Of a stretch of 64,000 bases of DNA, positions 52,449 through 63,105 are shown piece by piece. The notes beneath the pieces were generated by a model. That model saw only the letters and a list, made by a program, of their open reading frames with translations. It was not told the DNA's origin and made no database searches. The position numbers and the translations under genes are program-made. The stretch is taken from assembly GCA_037447655.1 (NCBI GenBank), contig JBBHKE010000440.1:202934-266933 (forward strand), given 5' to 3'. Each line of letters starts with the position of its first letter. The stretch's first letter is position 1. The DNA comes from Zygnema cylindricum. Its lineage: Eukaryota; Streptophyta; Zygnematophyceae; Zygnematales; Zygnemataceae.

Positions 52449-53455
52449 TGCAATTGTGTGTCCTCCATTGGACTACAAAATAAAGGAAACCTCTAGATTG
52501 TTGTTAACCAACCCACTTTTAATCGCAGCCACTGCTTCCTAAGCAAACAAGCTGACAATCTGACTGCACCCCTGTGCAGCCTAGATTCCCCTGAGTCCGT
52601 AGATAAAAAAGAATCTCTGAAAACGCCCAACCATGCGATAAGTTATAAGGTGGCAAATATGCCAATTTATATAAACTCTCAAAGAGAGAGAAGACCATCT
52701 ACCTGATTTTTCCTAAGTCCTAGTTCCCTCTCACAACCCCTATCTACTGACTGTACAAACCAATCAGAACATTGTACAGTACTAGAAAGTACTACTACCG
52801 ATATACTTTCTGTACGGCCTCTGAACGACAAAGCCATTAAGCAGACGCGTGTCCACTTTTGAGTCGTCCGTACGTTCCCCAAAATTCTGGCTATCGAATG
52901 TTATCTCTCCACGTGGCGCCAAGTCATGCCACATCACAAAATGCCAAAGTAACCATTCCAAGATCTTGGCGATGATTTGCGCGGTCAGATAGAATTTAAC
53001 ATCTCATCTCAACCGTTAAAATAAACGTCTTACTAATTTTTTTCGTGCCAAATCCTATCCGCGCTGTATTTAACTTGTTCCATGTATCTATGTTTACATT
53101 TCCGTTAATCGGAATTACTACCGTAACATTTTTTAAATATATGTCAAACCCTATGTACCCTAGCGAACTACTACGACAGACCGGTTAGAGCGAACGGCTA
53201 CGCCATGCTCTACCGGTCGGAGGTTCAAGTCCTACCGTACTCAACTTTTTTGTTGAGAGTGACTTGGGTCACTATTCAGTCCTGCATTGGTGGAGCTGAG
53301 GCAACCAAGGCTCCACTATTCTCTCTCTCCTTCAGTGACTAGAACAAGTATGGGGGATGGAGAGAGAAGGTTGAGGCAGACTTCCTGCGCTTGTCATTCT
53401 TTTCTATCTATTTAGACCTAGAAAATACTATTAAAACCTTTAGTTAATTTCAACA
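52449..53455 (-). repeat. LTR of copia Q (1007 bp)
   Basis: Starts TGTTGAAATTAACTAAAGG at 53455, ends GGACACACAATTGCA at 52449, followed leftwards by primer site AGTTATGGGCCCACG. U3 hairpin with arms CCGGTTAGAGC/GCTCTACCGG at 53181-53216, followed by GGTTCAAGTCC, a near-perfect B-box, and a T6 run (plus strand). Confidence 0.86.
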
Positions 53456-54310
53456 CTCCCCTAACTTTCTAGTCTAGTTTTAATTTTTCTTTCAACCCGC
53501 AATTTTCCCTACAACACTTTAATTTGGGAGGGGGCACAGGTTTGGTCAAGATGTAAGCCACCATTTCTTCATCAAGTCTATACACAAGATTCAAAGTTTT
53601 GTTTTCAACTTTTTCTCTTACGAAGCTCAATCTTATGTCCATATGTTTAGGTTTGAAATGATGTTTTAGATTGGTTGCAATTGCAGCTTGATTATCACAA
53701 AAGACTTTATGCACTCCCTTTTTTATATACCCCAATTCTTGCAACAAGGATTTCACCCACATCAACTATTTCACAGCAGAGAAAGAATTCCTTATGCTCA
53801 GCCTCCATTATAGACTGAACAAACGCATTTTGTTGCTTCATGCTCCAACAGCAAGCACCTTCCCCCAAATACAACACATACCCAGAAGTGCATCTTCTCA
53901 TTGGTGCATCCCCATAACTAGCATCACTCCAAGTAGTGATATCAGTGTGCTCCCCTCCCGAATGTAACCATAACTCTTTGGTTATTACCAGATATCTCAT
54001 GACTCTCTTGGCTGCCTCCCAACATCTCTTTATAGGATCATTAAGACTCCTACTGAGTATTCCAACTGTTGCCATACATATGTCCGGCCAGGTACAATTC
54101 ATAAAGTATATTAGACTTCCTACGACCTGTGTGTAAGGGATAGACTTCATAAACTCTTTCTCCTCTGGACTCATTTGATAATCTATGATTATCACTCCAC
54201 CTTCTACACTCCCATCACTTACTTTCTTCAAGTCCATGAGAGTGGTACAATTGTTTCTTTTCTCCATCTGGAATTTCTCAAACATATTTCCTATTGCCTA
54301 TATCTGAGTG
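53456..54310 (-). pseudogene. Copia Q RNase H and RT end (broken)
   Basis: Frame 54285-53707: MEKRNNCTTLMDLKKVSDGS, VVGSLIYFMNCTWPDI, DITTWSDASYGD, MKQQNAFVQSIMEAEH. Frame 53765-53469: FCDNQAAIATNLKHHFKPKHMDIRLSFVREK. The first catalytic block is intact, the Glu region is shifted. PPT AAAGTTAGGGGAG at the left end. Confidence 0.86.
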
Positions 54311-54315
54311 AGTAT

Positions 54316-55413
54316 TGTTGTTTTGAAAAGTTTATTTCGTGCGTACGCGACAATTCGTGTGCTATCGAATTTAATGTGGAGGCTCAAATGGATTCATGGA
54401 TTGGGGGAGCAAACGAACGGATATAATTTAAGTGATGTAAAAGACTCACTGAGTGGCGGGTACAAGCATTGACAAATGGACGGCGGATCGCGAAGCGATC
54501 CGATGTTGAATAAACGAAATGTTGAACCAGGCACCGTCGGTACAGCGCAATCGCGACGCAATCAGGAAATCGCAACTGCGGTTATTTTGGATGAATATGC
54601 GCCGCCTGTATGGAGCAGGTGCGACGTAGTCGAGTCAACGCAGCTGCGGTTACCTTGATACGATCCGCACGGACAAAGCAGCTGACGCACCTTCGGATAA
54701 TATGACTAGGCTAGATTGTGAGTAATAATATTTACTGAGTGATAGCTTGGTTTTTGACGTACGAAGATTGTGGAGATGTCGGTGTAAATATTATATACAA
54801 CATAGGTTTGTCTCTTTGCTAATTAATTATTAGTGTAGATTTGTTCGGTCTGACATACCTCGAACTATTCGGGTATACTTACAACAGTTTAGGTAGATGG
54901 TAGATACCTTACGGCTGGTATGTCTCCGTACATTCAGTAGTGAACTCTCTGAGTATAACTTGTAGGACTTGGAATATTTTGAGTATCACAGTCAAGTTTA
55001 ATCAAAACAATGGCAAACTGTTTTCAGCATCTTTGACCTGTTGGTGTGATCACCCTGTTTGGTGCTTTCATGTTAAACTTTGTGAAGTTATTCTATGATA
55101 TAGAATATATATGTGTGTGGAGTTTCATTCTATTCTGTTATCTCTGTAATATTCTGTGTGAGGTCTAAATGGTTAGTTTGTGAAGCTGTCATCTTTTTTT
55201 GTGAAACCTTGGAGCTTATATCTTCTAGATTCATTGGTGGATTTGGCTGTAACTTTGGTAGCTTACAGTGCCTATAGTATATGCCTATTGGTACAGTTTG
55301 AGGGTATTTTATTTCTTGTGGAGTAATTTGTGCTGTCTGAAACACAGCTGTTTGAGGGGTAGTCTGTGGTGCTTCCGAGGGTAATCCATGGCTGAAATAG
55401 GCTATGGACAACA
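54316..55413 (+). repeat. Solo LTR S (1098 bp) in Q reverse transcriptase
   Basis: Starts TGTTGTTTTGAAAAG, ends GGCTATGGACAACA. Flanks AGTAT (54311-54315) and AGTCT (55414-55418), one mismatch. RT homology resumes on both sides (KKIIRL to the right, NMFEKFQ to the left). Same type as N and O. Confidence 0.87.
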
Positions 55414-55418
55414 AGTCT

Positions 55419-56595
55419 AATGATTTTTTTCCCCCTATCTCTTTCCATTTGAATTCCCAAAATATATCTTGCCTCCCCTAAATCCATCATATCAAATCTG
55501 CTTCTAAGATCTTTCTTAAATTTATTGATCTTTTCCAAAGACTTACTTAACACCAGCAGATCATCCACATAAATTGCAGTAAAGATCACACCATCCTCAT
55601 CTTCAAACATATAGATAGAATGGTCAAAGCTGATCGAGATAAATCCTAGAGCAGTAAGAAACTCATCTAGTTTCATATTCCACTGTTGGGGAGCTTGTTT
55701 AAGTCCATATAATGACTTAATGAGCTTTCAAAATTTGCTCTCTTCCCCATTCTCCACAAACCCATCCGGTTGCCTCATAAAGATTTCTTCCTCTGACTCA
55801 CCATTGAGGAAGGCGGTCTTAATGCCCATTTGATGTCTTTCCATGTTTTTTGCTGCTTCTAGTCTAAGAAAAATCCTTCCTGATGGGAACCGAACAACTC
55901 GAGAAAAATCTCCGCATAGTCAATCCCCTCCTTTAGGGTGAACTCCTTTCCTACCAAAAGAGCCTTATATCTTTCAATGGTATTATCTGAGTTCAATTTT
56001 AGTTTGAATACCCATTTATAGCCAATAGGTTTTCTGTTTGGAGGACAATCTGCTAGCTCCCAAGTATTTGCTTCCATGATAGAAGCCATCTCATCATTTA
56101 TGGCTCTAATCCATCTGTCCTTTTTTGGGCTGTTCACTGCGTCCAAGTATGTCTAAGCCTCATCAAGATGAGACACTTTAATTACGTTACGAGCAGTTTG
56201 TCTCTCTTGTATCCTTTTGCTGCTCCTTCCTCCCTCAAAGTCTGAAGCTGGAATAGAGGGATGTCTTGGGTTTCTCCTTACAGTCTCATCGTCTCCCCTA
56301 TCTATGGAAGTCGGGTTTGGTTCCTCCACTTCTGTCTCCTCAAAGTCCATAAGAATATGTGAGGTATCCGGTAGCTCTCTTGTATCTTAGATTTCCCCTG
56401 AATATACAATCACAATCTCACTCATGTCCCTTTCGGGAAAAACAGAGTTTTCCTCACTTTCAGACTCAAACTTGATTCTTACCTTTTTGGTGTATTTGTA
56501 GGGATCAATTGACTTTCTTTCATCCATGACAACTAGGTGTTTGACCAGAATGATATCTTTCTTTTCTAAGTCATAGACTCTATATCCGTTGACAT
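55419..56595 (-). pseudogene. Copia Q RT N-terminal half and integrase end (broken)
   Basis: Frame 55676-55272: RT with ISFDHSIYMFEDEDG, IYVDDLLVLSKSLEK, ARYILGIQMERDRGK. Frame 56146-55859: WIRAINDEMASIMEANTWELADCPPNRK, YKWVFKLKLNSDN. Frame 56350-56153: acidic linker and IPASDFEGGRSS. 56595-56400: RVYDLEKKDIILVKHLVV and DPYKYTKKVRIKFESE. Closest to B. Confidence 0.86.
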
Positions 56596-57565
56596 TGTAA
56601 CAGGATCTCCTACCTCTCAGAAAATCGCATTACTACAAACAATTCCAACCACACATTCCACACATTGGAAAACACACATCCACATATGACAACATTCACA
56701 TAAGGATAAACTTTAAGTTAGAAGAAGCTTCTGTCCACATAACATTAGCTTGGTCTCTTGCCCTCGTGGCTCAACCCTTCTTATTAAAGTGTTTTCCACT
56801 ACTCTCCACTCTTAATAATTCTATCTCTTAACTACTAAAACACTATTTAGTTAGTAAGAGATTTCAATGCAAAATGCCTTTTCTCCAATTTGGTATTAAT
56901 CGCTCAGGACCAAGATCAGCCGGAATTTCCACAAACTTTTCCCAAAGGAAAAGATGTCTACTCTCCTCTTACACTTCTCCATTTATCCATCATCGCCCTG
57001 GACTCGCCAGGCCAGAGTCAAAGCTCCGTTTGAACAGGCTTTTACCTGGGCCAATCATTGATCAGCAAGGACTCGGACTGACCAATGCAAAAACGTGCGA
57101 AATCTCTTACTAACTACTTAGCACTTTATTAACCAATCAAACGCTACGTTTCACTACGTAACATTTACGTGCAAAAGCGCGCGCCAAACGAAACGCGACT
57201 TCGCACGATCATGCGTCACAAATTTCGCACGTGAAACTTCCTACGAAATTCCCTTAAGTGAAAGTGACGTTTCGTACTAAAAATTGTACGAAACGAAGTA
57301 CCATGCATACTGAACGTTTCATTAGAACTTTATGAAACGTTCACGCGAAATTTCGGTACTAATTTTGACCCTTAACCCGTTTCAATGATACCCACCTGTT
57401 ATTTAGACCCCACACTGCCACCTAAGTGCACCCATAGCTATAACTTTTGAAATATAACTCCAAATCGCGTGATTCTTTCGCGAACGTCTACCAAATTTAA
57501 TAATCTATAATCATAACTCCTAAATACCCTTTTATAAATTAGTTCGATCCGCTATTACTGTTACA
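56596..57565 (-). repeat. 3' LTR of gypsy T (970 bp)
   Basis: Starts TGTAACAGTAATAGCGG at 57565 after a PPT (AAGGAGGGGATGA, minus strand) and ends GATCCTGTTACA at 56596, so TGTAACA/TGTTACA terminal inverted repeats are present. An imperfect inverted pair at 56850-56866 and 57103-57118 (TTAGTTAGTAAGAGATTTC/GAAATCTCTTACTAAC) bounds a ~250-bp block. Confidence 0.87.
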
Positions 57566-57614
57566 TCATCCCCTCCTTATTTTTAACTGCCCTCAGTTAA
57601 AACATTTTTAATTC

Positions 57615-60600
57615 TCAAGACGGGACCTCTATATTATTGTCTCTCCAATACCTCTGTAAAAATTCAGAATTTTTATCCTCTAGAGTCAACTCATCCTCAG
57701 GCCTCCCTAGATAATGCACTTGCCAGAATATAGTATCTCCGACCTTGAACCGTTGACCAACCCAATCTATTACCCATCTGTGTACTTCAGGTTCTATAAT
57801 TACTGAGGGATCCAATTCCAATTCTCCTTCGGTTGGTCGAAGATTCGCTGGTTTCAATTGGCTAATGTGTATCACTGGATGAATTTTTGTTGACGCCGGA
57901 AAGTGCAATTTGGCAGCAACTGACGATATCATCTCGATTACAGTAAATGGTCCAATGAACTTAGGAGCAAATTTCCCCGTAGGATCCGATTGTCCGTCGA
58001 TCTTGCACCTGTAATGAGTTGTAGAAAGCCAAACCTTGTCACCTGTGCGTAACACCCAATCACCCCGTTTGCGGTTAGCATTTAATTCTTGCCTCCTTTG
58101 TGCCTCTACTAATGCATCACGGACAGTTCTCCAAACTGTTTGAATATATTCCCAAAATTCCGTTCCTGAACCCCTATTCTCTTGTGTGATCCCTGTTATT
58201 AAGTCTAATGCTTCTCTCGGTTGGTATCCGTATGCAACTTCAAATGGTGAGAATCCTGTACTAGCATGTTTACATGAATTGTATGCAAATTCCATTAATG
58301 GCAGTTTGGATTCCCATGTGTTTTGAACTCCACTGCAAATAGTCCTAAGCATTTCTTCCAGTGTACGATTCATCCTTTCTGTTTGTCCATCTGTCTGAGG
58401 ATGGTAAGAGGTACTCATTTTTAATTCAGTACCTAAATTTTGCTGCAATTCTTTCCAAAATGCAGATGTAAATTTAGAATCCCTATCACTGACTATAGAC
58501 AGGGGAACTCCATGATGTCTGACCACATTGTCAAAATATAACTTTGAAATATCTACAACTGAATGAGTAGTTTTGCAAGGGATAAATATTGCCATTTTAC
58601 TGAACCTATCGACTACGACCATGATACTGTCATTCCTTTTAGATGTAGCAGGCAACCTAACAATAAAATCCATACTGACAGATTCCCACGGTCTTTCGGG
58701 AATATCCAAAGGTTTTAAGAGACCTTTAGGTTTTTGGGTACTAGGTTTACTCTGTTGGCAAGGGACACAACTTTCTACGTGTTTTGACACCTCTTTTGCC
58801 ATCCCAGGCCAAAACAATCTACTTTGCAACCGACTAAGGGTTTTATCTCGACCTAGATGTCCTAAATGCTCATGAGCTTCCCGTAAAATTTGTTTTCTTA
58901 AGTCTCCGACTTCAGGAATGCATAATCTATCCCCAATTTGCAAATACAGTAAACCAGCCTCTAGTCTAAAGTTTTTGACATGCCTCTCATTCAATGGGTC
59001 AGAATTTCCTCCCGAAATATTTTTGCAAATCACAGCAAAATAAGGATCTTTATCATAACCATTTCTAACAGTATCTAAAAACAATTCATCCTGAACCATA
59101 ACACTTATTTCAAAACATCTACTTAAAGGATCTGCAACTACATTTGTCTTCCCAGGAATATGTTTGACATTAAATTTGAAATATGCTAATTTTTGCATCC
59201 ACCTAACCTGTCTGCCAGTCATAATCTGTGCATCACTTAATCTCTGCAAATAAGAAAGGGCTTTATTATCACAGTGAACTGTAAATTCTTTATTATGCAA
59301 ATAACATCGCCATTTCACCAATGCATGTACAATTGCAAGTAATTCTTTTTCTTGTGCTGTATAGTTCTTTTCAGCATCATTGAATTTTCTGGACTCAAAA
59401 GCAATAGGATGAAAGTGTTTGCCGACTTTTTGACTTATGACTGCACCTAGACCTTTGTCAGATGCATCTGTAGTAATCAGAACTTCAAATTCCCCAGCAG
59501 GGTCAGGATACACCAGTGTAGGAGCAGAGGTCAACTTCCCTTTTAGTTCCTCGAATGCTCTCTCTTGATCAGCTCCCCACGCAAACGTCTCCTTTTCCCG
59601 AAGCAAATCCGTCAAAGGTGCAGCGATCATACTGAAGTTCTTTATAAATTTCCTGTAGTAAGTGGCCAATCCCAAAAATGATCTAACTTCCGTGACATTA
59701 GTAGGTTGCTTCCAACTTTGGATTGCAGTGATTTTGGATGGATCTGTTTTAACACCTTCCCCACTAACTATATGTCCCAAAAATAATTGTTCACTTTTAA
59801 GAAAGCTGGATTTTGACAATTTTCCGTATAATTTTCTTTCTTTTAACCTTTCTAACACTTTTCTTAAATGAATTACATGTTGTTCTCTAGATTCACTGTA
59901 AATTAGAATATCATCAATAAACACCTGAACAAACTCATCTATGTAATCAGAAAAAGTTTGGTTCATTAATCTTTGGTAAGTAGGCGGTGCATTCGTTAAG
60001 CCGAATGGCATTACTATCCATTCAAAATGACCCACCCTAGTCCTGAAAGCAGTTTTATCAACATCCTCAATTCTGATTGGCACCTGATTAAAGCCACTAC
60101 GCAGGTCAATCAATGAAAATACTTTAGCACCTTTTAAACGATCTATCAAATCAGAAATTAAAGGTAACGGATACTTATCCTTCACCGTAATCTTGTTCAG
60201 ACTACGATAATCGACACACATTCTCAACGTTCCGTCCTTTTTTTTGACAAAGAGAACTGGTGCTCCATACGGTGATTTGCTGGGCTGAATATGTCCTTTC
60301 TCTAAGAGTTCTTTGATCTGTTTCTTTAACTCCTCTTGCTCAAAGAAACTGTGCTTATAAATTCCTGTGACAGGAGGATTACATCCAGGTTCAAGGTTAA
60401 TAACATGTTCTACATCTCGGGAAGGTGGCCTTCCTGAGGGTAAATCATTAGGAAAAACATCTTGAAATTCAAAAATCAAATCTTTAACAGCAACATCAGA
60501 TGTATTAATGTCAGTTACAAAATCATATTTTAGTTTTTCAAAAGTTTTAGTGGTGTCTGATTTAGGGATGACATCAATGTTATTGTTTTCTCCCCCTCTT

Positions 60601-60788
60601 TCATCAGTAACTGCCTCAGTTACTAACAACAAGAAAGCATGATTTGTTTTATCTTTTAAGTGCTTTTTAAATTGTTTAGCAGATATTAAACCTTCCACTC
60701 CTAATCTGGTTATATTGTTTATATGATTCCTATGCAATTTCTTAGGAGATAATGCTTGCAAAACCTTCCAACCGTTTTCAGACTTCAC
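57615..60788 (-). CDS. Gypsy T Pol: RT, RNase H, integrase, chromodomain-like end (1057 codons open)
   Basis: Open over 1057 codons. RT spans about residues 110-300 with [10 protein letters not shown] (D228) and FIDDILIYS (D292/D293). RNase H is about 430-555 (TTDAS D441, the AQEKELLA Glu, HCDNK D507). Integrase zinc finger 639-677 (H641/H644, C674/C677). DDE core D707 (SMDF), D768 (SDRD), E804 (QTER). GPF motif 946-948 (FIGPFTV). A chromodomain-like segment at 1000-1050 with altered aromatic residues ([18 protein letters not shown]). All catalytic residues are present. The ATG is probably not the natural start: upstream codons in the same frame link to protease and a frameshift near 60835 separates them. 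Only this break and the lost 5' end disable it. Confidence 0.9.
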   Translation of the reverse strand: MKSENGWKVLQALSPKKLHRNHINNITRLGVEGLISAKQFKKHLKDKTNHAFLLLVTEAVTDERGGENNNIDVIPKSDTTKTFEKLKYDFVTDINTSDVAVKDLIFEFQDVFPNDLPSGRPPSRDVEHVINLEPGCNPPVTGIYKHSFFEQEELKKQIKELLEKGHIQPSKSPYGAPVLFVKKKDGTLRMCVDYRSLNKITVKDKYPLPLISDLIDRLKGAKVFSLIDLRSGFNQVPIRIEDVDKTAFRTRVGHFEWIVMPFGLTNAPPTYQRLMNQTFSDYIDEFVQVFIDDILIYSESREQHVIHLRKVLERLKERKLYGKLSKSSFLKSEQLFLGHIVSGEGVKTDPSKITAIQSWKQPTNVTEVRSFLGLATYYRKFIKNFSMIAAPLTDLLREKETFAWGADQERAFEELKGKLTSAPTLVYPDPAGEFEVLITTDASDKGLGAVISQKVGKHFHPIAFESRKFNDAEKNYTAQEKELLAIVHALVKWRCYLHNKEFTVHCDNKALSYLQRLSDAQIMTGRQVRWMQKLAYFKFNVKHIPGKTNVVADPLSRCFEISVMVQDELFLDTVRNGYDKDPYFAVICKNISGGNSDPLNERHVKNFRLEAGLLYLQIGDRLCIPEVGDLRKQILREAHEHLGHLGRDKTLSRLQSRLFWPGMAKEVSKHVESCVPCQQSKPSTQKPKGLLKPLDIPERPWESVSMDFIVRLPATSKRNDSIMVVVDRFSKMAIFIPCKTTHSVVDISKLYFDNVVRHHGVPLSIVSDRDSKFTSAFWKELQQNLGTELKMSTSYHPQTDGQTERMNRTLEEMLRTICSGVQNTWESKLPLMEFAYNSCKHASTGFSPFEVAYGYQPREALDLITGITQENRGSGTEFWEYIQTVWRTVRDALVEAQRRQELNANRKRGDWVLRTGDKVWLSTTHYRCKIDGQSDPTGKFAPKFIGPFTVIEMISSVAAKLHFPASTKIHPVIHISQLKPANLRPTEGELELDPSVIIEPEVHRWVIDWVGQRFKVGDTIFWQVHYLGRPEDELTLEDKNSEFLQRYWRDNNIEVPS

Positions 60789-60832
60789 TTTTAAGGTGTT
60801 AATTTCCCAATTAATTTGAGGATTATGTTCTG

Positions 60833-61153
60833 TTAACCAGGCTTTCCCAGAATTAGTTCCTCACTTCCTAAATTCATTATTTCACACACAACTTTCATTT
60901 TATGACCCTGAATATCCACTTCAATTGTGTCAGTTTGTAAGTCTAATGTGGACTTATTACCATTTGCCACTTGAACATGTAAAGGCTTTTCCCTTATGAT
61001 AGTAGGAATTTTATTTTCCTCTACAAACTTATGTGAAATAAAATTATGTGTGGCACCTGAATCAACCATTACTTTTAACGGTTTTCCTTCCACAAATGAC
61101 TCGAATCTAATCAAACTGTGTCTGGTGTCATCATTACTAAACTGTCCTAACAT
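60833..61153 (-). pseudogene. Gypsy T protease
   Basis: Aspartic protease with MVDSGATHNFISHKFV (active-site DSG) and a second conserved element ELILGKP. It stops at 60833 because of a single-base frameshift; the expected continuation ([12 protein letters not shown]) is readable in the Pol frame. It would cleave Gag-Pol. Confidence 0.87.
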
Positions 61154-61357
61154 GGGTCTGAGAAGGATTCTTTAAACTATGCAGTGTAGTGAGAATCATA
61201 ATAAATTCAACTATCCTAACTTTTCCATTCATTAATTTGCCCTCCAAAGTTAACTCTTTAACTTCTGGATTCGGTAGACTCAACTGAGGACTTTCAGTTA
61301 GTCCTTTCCGTTTCCCACTTCTTGGGCTTCCTACTCAGCTAAGTATAATGCAATATC

Positions 61358-61880
61358 TTATTGGAGACCTTCATTTACTTCGGTTGTTTTGAGAGAACCT
61401 TTATCTGTACAGTCTTTAGCGTAATGATCTGGACCTCCACATTTGAAACAAGTGACTTTCTTTTTGGGTTTTATGCACTCTCTACTAAAATGTCCCTCCT
61501 CTCCAAAGTTATAACAATTAATCTTTTTCAATTGTGCACACTCAAATGCCCTATGACCCTTTTTTTGACAAATAGTGCATGTGGGGATGGTAAGGTTAGG
61601 CTTATGAGCATTAATGTTTGATTTAGGACTTTTAATGTACCCCCCTCTATTGTTAAATTCATTTTCTGCATTAACACTATGTCCACCCCTTTGATTTCCT
61701 CTGAAGATATTTTGCCTATTCACCAGACCCGCATTCAGACCCTCTTCAACAAATTCCTCCTCATCCCATTGTGATACTTCATTTAAATTACCCCTGAGCG
61801 ATCGAGTTTCTCGATTATACCCCAACTGATCCTCTAATTCTAATGACTGTATCTTAAGAATTTGGGACAAGATGAAGAGG
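61358..61880 (-). pseudogene. Gypsy T gag C-terminus with three zinc knuckles
   Basis: Frame 61930-61358: NRETRSLRGNLN, an acidic patch, then three CCHC knuckles: CTICQKKGHRAFEC, CYNFGEEGHFSREC (second Cys replaced by Phe) and CFKCGGPDHYAKDC. The frame left of 61358 to the protease is interrupted by stops. The N-terminal capsid part is missing and replaced by the purine-rich tract. Confidence 0.85.
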
Positions 61881-62153
61881 AAGGGTAGCTGATTGGATGG
61901 TAGGAATGATAGGAGCAGCCAGGAAAACAACGGGGGTAGGAGAAGATGGAGGAGGAGGGGGACTTCAAGATAATGAGGGAAAAAATATGGGAGGATTAGG
62001 AGGAGAGGGGTGGGAAGGTGTAATGTAGGTGAGGTCAGCTGGCTGAAGAGATTGAAAGGGAAGTTTTAGGGGAAGAGGGTCATTAAGGGTGAGGGAAGGA
62101 AAGTAGGATAACGGGGGAAAAGGGGAAGGGAACGGCGTACGAGACAAGGTTTG
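61881..62153. repeat. Purine-rich low-complexity tract
   Basis: G/A-rich on the plus strand (GGAGGAGGGGGACTT, GGGGAAAAGGGGAAGGG). Stands between gypsy T gag and LTR R where the R primer site and gag would be expected. Resembles the C/T-rich tract at 19698-19940. A Pro-rich frame on the minus strand (62147-61965) is a compositional effect or a remnant of gag. Confidence 0.7.
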
Positions 62154-63105
62154 TGCAATTATGTGTCCTCTATTTTACTACAGAATTTAGGAATCCTCTA
62201 GATAGTCAATAACTAACCCACTTTCAATGGCAACCAATGCTACCCAAGCAGACAAACATACAATCTGATTGCAACCCTGTGCAGCCTAGACTCCCTTGAG
62301 TCCGTAGGAAAAAAAATCTATGAAAACACCCAACCATGCGATAAGTTACGAGGCAGTAAAAATGCCAATTTGTACAAACTCTCAAAGAGAGAGGTGACTG
62401 CCTACCAAGTTTTCCTAAGTCCTAGTTCCCTCTCACAACCCCTATCTACTAACTGCAAGAACCTATCATATCACTCTACCGTACTCAAAAGTATTACTGC
62501 CGTACGACCTTTGTACGACAAGGCCATTTAGGCGGACGCGTGTCCATTTTTCACTTGTCCGTACGTTCCTCGTAATTCCCACGAGCAAATGTTATCTCTC
62601 CACGTGCGCCAGGTCATGCACGTCAAAGCCAAAGTGACCATTAGGTCTGGTGATGATGTGCCTGTTGGATGAAATGACATTTTTCTGACCGTCGAACAAA
62701 TGTCCAATTCTGGCCGTGCGATTATGTTCGCACTGGCATAACGTTTATGTCTTTTCATTTGTATTAGTTAATCGGTTTATAGATTGTAGCATAGTTTAAA
62801 CAAAAATCATACCCTGTATATATCAACGAACTTCTAGACCGGTTAGAGCTGACGGCTACGCATCGCTCTGCGGGTCGGGGGTTTGCGTCATGCCGGACTA
62901 ACCCTTTTGTTGAGAGTGACATAAGTCACTCTTCAGTCCTGCTTATTAGGCTGAGGCAGCCATTGCTATCCATCTCTTTCTCTCTCGCTCCTTTAGTGAT
63001 TATAACAAGTATGGAGGATAGAGAGGAAAGGTGAGAGCAGACTGCCTGCCTTTCCTTTTTATTTTAGACCTAGAAAATACCCTGTAAATCTAATGATTTT
63101 CAAAA
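62154..63105 (-). repeat. LTR of copia R (952 bp)
   Basis: Q-like LTR, starting TTTTGAAAATCATTAG at 63105 (TG decayed) and ending GGACACATAATTGCA at 62154. Contains CCGGTTAGAGC at 62839-62849 with a partner arm (GCTCTGCGGG), GTAC boxes near 62489-62515, and many short indels relative to Q. Confidence 0.82.

Larger units (their letters stand above)
52386..56595 (-). mobile_element. Copia element Q, tandem-LTR remnant, with solo LTR S
   Basis: Minus strand: gag stub and primer site (left), LTR, then RNase H, RT and integrase end of a copy to the right. The LTR has internal sequence on both sides, so at least one and a half copies stood head to tail. Solo LTR S interrupts RT; gypsy T cuts the right end. 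Confidence 0.85.
56596..61880 (-). mobile_element. Gypsy chromovirus T, 5'-truncated, intact pol
   Basis: Minus-strand Ty3/gypsy with 3' LTR (56596-57565), pol, protease and three-knuckle gag end; gag N-terminus and 5' LTR are missing. A different lineage from E/F: 970-bp LTR, no extra 3' ORF, different C-terminal chromodomain. Confidence 0.92.

Noticed and set aside
53165-53245. A tRNA gene in LTR Q (GGTTAGAGC...GGTTCAAGTCC)
   Set aside because: The T-arm/B-box part is convincing, but no acceptor stem or proper anticodon arm can be folded; GGTTAGAGC pairs with GCTCTACC in a simple hairpin instead. Reported as a tRNA-like motif, not a gene.
61965-62147. Proline-rich small protein on the minus strand
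   Set aside because: Same reason: a low-complexity purine tract on the other strand, no homology or start context.
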